Part shown: piece after piece, positions 52,001 to 61,000 of the stretch | Position numbering within the stretch: the first letter of the stretch is position 1 | How the letters are laid out: every line of letters begins with the position of its first letter | Source of the DNA: Micromussa lordhowensis | Lineage: Eukaryota; Cnidaria; Anthozoa; Scleractinia; Lobophylliidae | Assembly (NCBI GenBank): GCA_964020085.1 | Contig: OZ026603.1 | Location: forward strand, 33,617,506-33,681,505 | Reading direction: 5' to 3' | DNA: 64,000 nt | Notes under the pieces: model-generated | Database searches by the model: none | What the model was told of the DNA's origin: nothing | The model's input: only the letters and a program-made list of their open reading frames with translations | Program-made: the position numbers and the translations under genes

Positions 52001-55000
52001 TGAATTTATTCACCTTTCTTGCCTGGCTGTGTACATTGTGTACAGTATACATGCTACATAGTTGTAATGTATGTACATTTGTTAATGTACACTTTCATCA
52101 CAGAAACCTGTAGTCCATGTGTTGGAGACCATGCCTGGGGACATCTTCAAATTGATGCTACATCTCTTTACCTCCTCATGTTGGCAGAAATGACTGCTTC
52201 AGGTTAAGTACAATAATTTTACAGTGTTCTCAGTGACTCAGTGACTCAGTGACCAACTGGTACTAACGTTAACCCTTTGTTGCACTGAACAACTTTTTTT
52301 CATGAGAGTTTGCTTGGACCTTCTTCGGTGTTATCTCTTATTATTCTTTGACTACTGGAACAATTGTTGATAATTTATTTTGTTTTCTCGTTAGGAATAC
52401 AAATTATTTTCACCCTTGATGAAGTGGCCTTCATTCAAAATTTGGTGTTCTACATTGAAAAGGCATATTGTATTCCAGTAAGTCTGTGATATGCAAATTA
52501 TGTAAAATTAGCTCTCTATAATAACAGCTAAAAATGTACTGTCAAAATTAATGTACAGTGTAGTTAAAAGGGTGTTGCTGATTATTTTGCAAATGAGTTA
52601 TCACAAAATACATCTTGATCTGTACAACATTCATGTGGGGTAAAGATTTTACAGTCAGATTTTAATTTGACCTACATACTAAAGCCTTTAGTATGTAAGT
52701 CAAATTAAAATCTGTAAAATCTTCATTGGTTCTCTTTACATGTATGTTGGCCCCTGGACTGTGAATTGAAAGATTTTTCCCAGGCAGTGCAAGGAAACTT
52801 TTGTTTATAATTACAAATTTACATGTAAGTGGTGTGACCAAAACTTTCTTATTTTCAGGACTATGGTATCTGGGAAAGAGGTGACAAACTTAATCATGGC
52901 ATGCCTGAGCTAAATGCAAGTTCTATTGGAATGGCAAAGGTATGTGTACATTACAATGTATATGTTGTAGGTGAAAATGAATTTCAGGTTAAAATGATCT
53001 TAACCTAGTTTGATTCTCAATTTCCTTTGTCTTCTAACCCTAATTATTCATGTTCCATGAATAATTAGGGCTAAGAGACAAAGGAATTTCATTTTAACCT
53101 GAATCTCATTTTGACCTACAACATATACATGTACCAGTCTCAATAAAAGTCTGGTTGACCGGGAAAAGAACATATGTAGATTTTCCTTCTGGGCAATTAC
53201 ACTGTAACTTCTCATTCCCACTTAATTGCCCGATGGGTAAGGGCTCAAGCAAGTCGTCTGCCAACTAAGTAATTACATGTAAAAGAATAACCTAAAACTT
53301 ACTCAGGGCAGGCAAAATTTAAGAGCTTCTTGTCCAAGGGCAAGCTGGAATTCAATGTTTTTTCCGAACCCTGCATGTAGGAGATGGGTTTACCACTCCA
53401 GGCTTTTCAATTGCAGATCAGTTGTTTTGCTTAATATTGTCTGTTTGTCTTTTCAGGCTGCTTTAGAAGCTTTGGACGGTCTAGATTTATTTGGCCCTGA
53501 AGGTGGACATAGCTCCGTCATCCATATTCTTCCTGATGATATTCAGCAATGCAAGGTGCATACAACTTGATTGTTAATCGCTCATACAGGCATCAAGCAT
53601 ACATGTATGTCACATACACTGTACATTATAGTTTTATTAAGAATGCATCAGCTATTTTCTAATCATTGCCTTTGATTTCCTTTACACCCTCAGGCCATTT
53701 TACAATCAATGGTCCCTAGAGAATCAAATTCTAAGGTATGCAAATATTCCTTCTTTTAAATGCAATGTTAAATATGCACTTTATAACTTAACAAATTTCT
53801 CTAGGAGTGCTTACGATATAGTGAGATTGCTCCAGCAAAAGGTGTTTTTACCAATTGTAGGAGATTGTTGAGTAAAAGATTATTATTAATACCGGTAGTT
53901 CTAAAGATACTGCACATATATTTGAGTTCCTTTATGGTGGGAAAGGGCTGTGAAAAGCCTATCTGCACCACACAGTGAGTTGGTCTACCTGTACATGAAT
54001 ATTAAGGGAAGAACGTCTACAAATAAAATCATGGAGTAAAATTATTTTTTAGTCCTATTTACACAATCATATATCCAATGATATTACTTATTATTCAGTT
54101 TTTTTAACCCATTGACTCCTGCATCCAACTGTCCGCGACCCACCCCTAATTTCCAGGCGTTTTTTGGAAATACAGTATGTCAGAGCGAGTGAAAGCACAA
54201 AAATAAACCATATGCGCAGTAACCACAGACACAAGATCAGGTTTCAAGACTTCGTTTATTTAAAGTTAAATAAATGAACGGCCAAAATAGTAAAAAATAT
54301 CAACAAAAAGAACTCAACTTGATGCGTATAACCTGTAAGAAAACAAGAAATTATATTTTTTTCTTCACCGCATGACAAAACGGCGAGAAAATTGAATACG
54401 CAAAAATGAGTTAAATGTTTACTTCAGAGGATGAAACGAAACCAAATACAACAGAATTTCCATTCTTTTACTATAACGGAGAACATTTAAGAAAATACCA
54501 GAAAATAAAAGGCGAAAAACACACGTAAAACCAATTCAAAAAGAAGAAATTGGATAATTTTTTTGCCGCCCGACGAAATAATACAGCGCAGTGAAAGAAA
54601 GTTGAAAAATGTACATCAATAAGACGACAAAAACAAGGCAATTATTTTGAGATAAATCGTTTTTCAACTGTGTAAATTTAGGGCCAACTTAGTTCTATCT
54701 TCTGTAGAAGCTGAACAAGACTCCATAAAATATATTTGAGGGAAGCAAATACACTAAACAAACAAACCACGAGGGGTCGCCGTAAATTAAATATGCAGAA
54801 TTCCAGTGTTCAAAAATACTGTTCACTTTTAAAACCTAAAATTCCCAAATATCGGCAACCAAATGAAAGAAACGTGACAGGAAGTTCAATAACAATAAAT
54901 TTTCATTTCAAGATGAGGCAAAAAAACTTATCTAAAAGCACAAAAATGTTCAAAATTTTAGAGACGTGCTTCGCGGCATGACCACATGTTCGAATTAATT

Positions 55001-58000
55001 TTCACGCAAAAGCGAAAGCGCGAGTTTTTCTCTACAAGTTTTGCAGTTATTTTATCAGCCATGGCTTTGCCTATCATGCTAAAAGCTGAATTCAACTTTG
55101 AACTAATACTGCACATTACCATTTTGTTTTCTAAAGTCGAGGCAGCTGCTTTAAATCCACGATCTGTATTCAAAACTCACTTGAAAAAGCACCCGATCGT
55201 CTTGTTTTTGCTGCGGTTGAAGGAAGGAAAAATTATTCACCAGAAAGGTCTGAGGGTTCCATTCACCTTGATCTTCCATTCTAAGGCCACCTAAACATCG
55301 ATTTATGTTTTTTCTTTCCATTTTAAGTGCCAAAGGAGTAATTTCTCCGTTTTAGGAATGAAAACAAGACCCTGGCAGTTTGTAGATTTGGCCCGCAACG
55401 CGCCATGATTACCTACACTTTCTGAGCGCGTGATTTTAAGACAAAAACCCGTCTTTCTAGGACCCCTAAAGTCCTCTAAAAATATGCTCAGAAAGTCCAT
55501 TTTCATTGGTTTATTTGTCCTTAACAACAATAGTACAATAGGAGAACCAAAATGTCTTCAGGGAGGGTAGGACAGGCATTTGTCCTCACGTGCTTTTTTA
55601 CGGCTGGTTACGGCCGGCACAGGAAATTGGGGGTGGGTTTTCGCACGGCCGGTTACGGCCGGCACAGGAGTCAATGGGTTAATGGACGTTTTTCTCCATA
55701 GGAAATTGCTGCTTCAGTTTTAAGTGTGATAAGTTTTCCAGCCTTTGCCGTTGAAGATGAGGATCTTGTAAAGGACTGCAGAGAGAAAATTATCACTAAA
55801 CTACAGGTACAGTGTATCAAACAGTCTATGGTCAAGTTTATTTATATGTTAAGTTATCTGCTGGATCTTCACTTTCTGTTCTTTCAGGTTGTCATATAAA
55901 ATTATGCAAGTCCAAGGAAAATAAAATCAAACTTTTTGACAAGTATTGAGAGAAGGATTTTTTGTTATTTGAAAGTGTATATTAAAGAACTTGTAGATTT
56001 TTGTCTTATAGATAGAATAGAACAGTCAAGTGTCTGTCTTTGGAATCTTAGGTTGAAAATGATAGACCTGTCATGTAAAAATGTAAAAAAACTTATTTTC
56101 TAATGATTATCTGACAGGGTCACTATGGCCTGGTTCGTTTCATCCGAGATGGTTATAAAACTCCTCTTGAGGTTTGTAGAAATATTGATATTTGATTAAT
56201 TCTTCTTTTGTTGAGAAAGTGAAAATCTTGTACTGAATTTAAGTGAAATGAAAAGAAAAAAAGCAATCTTACAGAATTTGAACTCACAGTGGACTAGTGA
56301 TGTACATGTAGAGAGCTTTTCTAGTAATATAGAGTCTCCCCTTGACGGGTTTGCTAATAGTTAGCATGTTCCACTCCAGATCAAGCAGTCCAGGTTTGAG
56401 CCCTTTCAAAGGTCATTTTGTTGAGTTTTTAGGCAAGGCACTATACTCACACTGTGCCTCTCTACAGCCCAGCCAGAGAATATTAGTCACATGTCATGCA
56501 TGTAGACAACTCCTGATCAGCCCAAGACAGCAACCATCAGCTCTTCTATTATCTGCACATGTATAACAATTCTCAATCCTAGAAAGAAGCACTGAGTCAA
56601 TAAAACATTCATGTGAAGTTTGATTAATTTATTTTAATGCAGGACCCATTCAGACTTCATTATGAACCAGCTGAACTTGAAATCTTTGAAAACATTGAGT
56701 GTGAATGGCCATTATTTTACTGCTATCTTCTGCTGGATGCTTTGTTCAATGATGATGATGAACAGGTATGAGGTACATGTGTTCAAATCAGGGCTTGAAA
56801 AAAACTTGAATTGAAGCTTGTCCTTCAGACAAGCAGCTGTCAAATTTTGCTTGCCCTGGCATGTCTTAGTATACCGGTACTTGTTTGGATACAGTTGGCA
56901 GACAACCTGCCTGGGCCGGCTCTTGCCCAGCTGGAAAATCTACCAGTCCTGGATCGACCATATAGCACTTTTTTCAAGCCGTTTAAGTTCTCTGTTGTTT
57001 CACCAAATAATATTACTGTTATATCAAAGAAACTCTTCACTGCAATGGTGGCTCAGAAAGGTGTGCCTGACCATAATGACGATATAATAATATTTTTAGC
57101 CATTTTTATCAAGTGCTCCATTTCACAGTAAGTTATGACTTGCTTGAGATGATTTTATTGAATATTTTAAACAGTTTTACATAGACTTGAAATTGAAGTA
57201 GAAAAACATCATCAGTCAGTTGCTTTTGGATATCAGGAAGAAATCTCCAGCAACAAAATTTTTCTTGTCCTTTGGTCAACTGTTCTTTAAATCAGCTCAA
57301 GTTTTAGTACAAAGAACTCTTGTTGACTCTTTTCTTGAAACACAGGAAATGGTTTCTCTATAATGTAGAATTTATACATTATTCTTGTAGACCTCCATTG
57401 TTATTGATGCTCTGTTAAGGAATCTTTTGCTGCAGCTATGGCTGCCATTACTCCCTGTATCCACTTCTCTCTTCTTGCTTGGAACCAAAGCTGATGGCAA
57501 AAAACAGATGGTCAATGGAGACACAATTGCTGTTAATAAAAATATAACTTATTAAATGAAATTATTTTTTTGGACTTAACACGAAGAGCAACCAATATTG
57601 AACGCCTTTGCTAAACTCATTTACTATTCTGCCACTCATGTTAAGATATTGATTAACTTGTTGGCATGCATGGTGACATGTAAAATTGGGCAAAGAAGAC
57701 TTTGTACATGTCAAAAAACATGTCCGCACTGTTAAAAATATTTTTATTTATACATAACTACAAACCTCCACATCTTTACTAAGCAAGTTGCTCTCCATTG
57801 CAATAATTATAACTCCTGTCTTATCAGGCCACTTCTGGTGTGAAAAACGACTCTCGAGTTTGTTGATTTGTTCTGTAGAAAAGTGCTTAGGTGCTGTAGA
57901 GCTCACTGGAATACTTCTAGGAGTGCAAACTGCGCTGAAATTGTTCCATGGAAGAGAGACCTGCACCATTTTGTCCTCTTGTTCTCTCATGGCATCTTTT

Positions 58001-61000
58001 CCTTTATCAAATCAAAAGTCTTCTGTGCGTAGCTGCGATGTTATGTAGAGAAGTTGGATCCAGGTGCAACATATATGAGACTCTGTGGCTGTTGTGATGT
58101 TTTGCGTGAATTTATGCATCCAGCAAAGATATTAACAGGCTTTAGAACTGAAAATCTTAAAATTTTTGTGGCATTTTGCATGCTACAGGTAAAAGGATTA
58201 CCAATGATGCCAAATGTTTTGTGGGATGTGAGTTTAAGTAAACATTAAAATGTTAAAGTTGTATTGTTACTCCTTTGTTTTTTGCATTCATTTGTGTTCA
58301 TCCAATTAAACATTTATTTAATTGACATTAGGTTCACCACAGTGATATTGCTTTTCTGTTGTTTAAACAAATGTGCTACATGACATTTTGCTATCTCTGT
58401 AAACAATCTGCCCCCCTGAAAGTAATTATTCAGAAAATTCTCAAATTCAGATGTACATGTAGGTTTTGTACTGTTTGCTGGTTCTGCCATAAAATCATAC
58501 AGGATGTGGAGTGTAGTCTAGTTTTGATCTGAACCAATTTAAAACCTTTTATGCAAAATGTGTTCATAGTCATTGTTAATTAATGTCCCTGTTAATCCCT
58601 TAGGACTGCTTAATTATGTAGCCTTTATTTCAAATTGTGTAGCCATTGTTTACACAGAAGGTAAAGAAATGTACAGTGCAATGGACATGCACGACAGTGT
58701 AGAAATGACTGGTGTTGAGTTGGATCTGTGTTCAAGTACACTTTATTGATTGTGGACGAACATTTGGTGTAATGACTGTGTCTAATACAGTGGACATTGT
58801 GAAATATTGAATCATCTTTCTGTGCATTTAAATGTCAGGGTATTCCTTTTAAAAAGCAACATTTGTAAACAAAATATCTACGGTAGATAGTCAGAGGTCA
58901 GACCAGGATTTTTCCCTGCTGCCTTCAGCATATAAAACAGAAACATTTTATCAATAAATCATGCATTTCAGCTTAATAGGTCATCAGTTTGAATGTGTTT
59001 AGTTGTCTTTGTAATTTTAATCTAAATGTCCTGTAAAACTGAGCTGAGTGAAATAAATCTTGTCTTGTCTTGTCTTGTCTTGTCTTGTGTAAGTGCTCAT
59101 GAATCAAGTCGTATAATTATATTAATGTTTCTGAATTCCCAGCTAGAAATGGAGTCTAAAGCCCATTTTCCAAGCTACCGGCAGACATCTACATCTTTTT
59201 TTTTAGATTAATCAATAATTTAAGGCTTCACAAGCTACAAACAATGGGGTTTAATTAGCCTTCCTGATAGCTTTTCATGAAAAAGGTGTTAAATATAGCA
59301 ATTAGAAAAGCCATTATGCCCAGAATGTTCATATTTAATGTTTCAACATAAAGTTATTTCCTTTTCTTTGTTTTTTGGCCATTAACACATTCATTTCTAT
59401 TATGTTAACTTTTTTTCAATCAGAAACCAATTCTAACAACATTAAGATGACCATGGTGCAACAATATGACCAAAATAAGTTAAATGTGTGATTTCATATT
59501 TAATTACAATTATGTTAGTTATAACACACACTACCTGTATTGTATTTTTACATGTAATTATGACTGTACTTTGTGTGTTCATCCATCCATTTGAGGGGCC
59601 CTTTGAAGGTCTTAATAAGTAATATATCAAACACGAGCGACAGTGTTTCATCGGGATATCCAAACACCGAGAAGAGAGTTGAAAATATGACGCGCAGCGG
59701 AGTATTTTTGACGAAATTTGAGGTGTTTGGATAGCCGATGAAACACTGTCTCGAGTGTTTGATATATCTTCTCAATCGAAGCAAAAACTAAGGAGAAAAT
59801 CAAGAGGTAAAATCGTCAAAATCTATGCTAATTAAGACCGGATATCAATACCTTCTTCACGGTTGTGATTTTCTTTGTTTTAGCTTGATGAATTATGAAT
59901 GAGTTTGAGAAGTAAAAGTAAAAATTGATGTAGAGTAATATTGAGATGGGAGGAGGACTATAGTACAACTATTAGACTACTACTATAGAATGCAAAGCTA
60001 TGGCCAAATAAAGGGGTGTTTTTTAACCAAAATTATAATGATATCATTAATGAGCAAGAAATTCCTGTTCATAAGTGATCAATAATTTCAACTAGTTCCT
60101 GTTAATACATTTTAGTTTACTAGCCTTTTGAAGTTCCAAATTGAAGGGGGGACATGAAACAGATGAGAAAGGAAGTTAGGGAGGGGGGGGGGAGTTTTTA
60201 CAGCATTTTTCTTGGAATAATCTTCCTCCATTCCCAATTGATCAGTATTTTCTAGGTCGGAATAATCAGGTCCTTGCAATTGATTGTGCTTGAATATATT
60301 TCTAACAAATTTTTAAGTGACGAATTGATTCCATTATGTCTGGTTAACATGGTCAGTTAATATATTGTTCATGACTGTTACAGGTGAAAACCTACACTGA
60401 CTTGCTGGAGCCTCTGCTGGTGAGAGATAGCACAGGTCTTCCTCTGGTTCCAGAATTTTTTTATGTGCCCAGGGACAAGGTACGTTTTGTAGTTATGTTA
60501 TGTTTAATTAGCAGTTAGTCCCTTGTAAAAGGATGGGTTGCTTTGAGGACTGATAAAAATGCAGCAACACATAATTTTAAAATTCACCTTCACATGTGCA
60601 TAGGGGTATATTAATTTTGAAAAGCAAACAGCAGCAACAATCTTTGCTTGATTAGGCACTTACTTAGTGTACACTAGCCCTGTACCACAGTCATGTTTTT
60701 CAAAATTTAAACATAATTATAATGTAAGTCTCTTAAATTAAACAAAGGTGTAACACGTTTACGCACACCATTATTAACAGGTTGATATCGAGAAAGCCAA
60801 TCCCCACAGTGTGGAAAGAAAATGTGGTGAATATATACTGCACTTGTGGTCGCACTCACTCTATGTCTTGGCATGCTTGCTTAAGGAGGTACAGTATGAA
60901 CAGCTGCACTGATATTAATAACTACTTATTAACCAAGAGTGAGGTCTTAACGGGAAAATCTGAGACATTGCCGTATAGACCGGGCAATAACGAGGTCAAT

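Larger units (their letters stand above)
58300..60383. other. Rest of PHKA intron 12
   Basis: Apart from a TTGTC microsatellite and a MITE (listed), I see no exon. Plus-strand frames at 58054-58248 do not resemble a known protein. Confidence 0.4.

Noticed and set aside
56811..57131. 106-codon frame in PHKA intron 12
   Set aside because: The nucleotide sequence looks like a dispersed repeat ('cttgtccttcagacaagc'); no splice context and no known domain.
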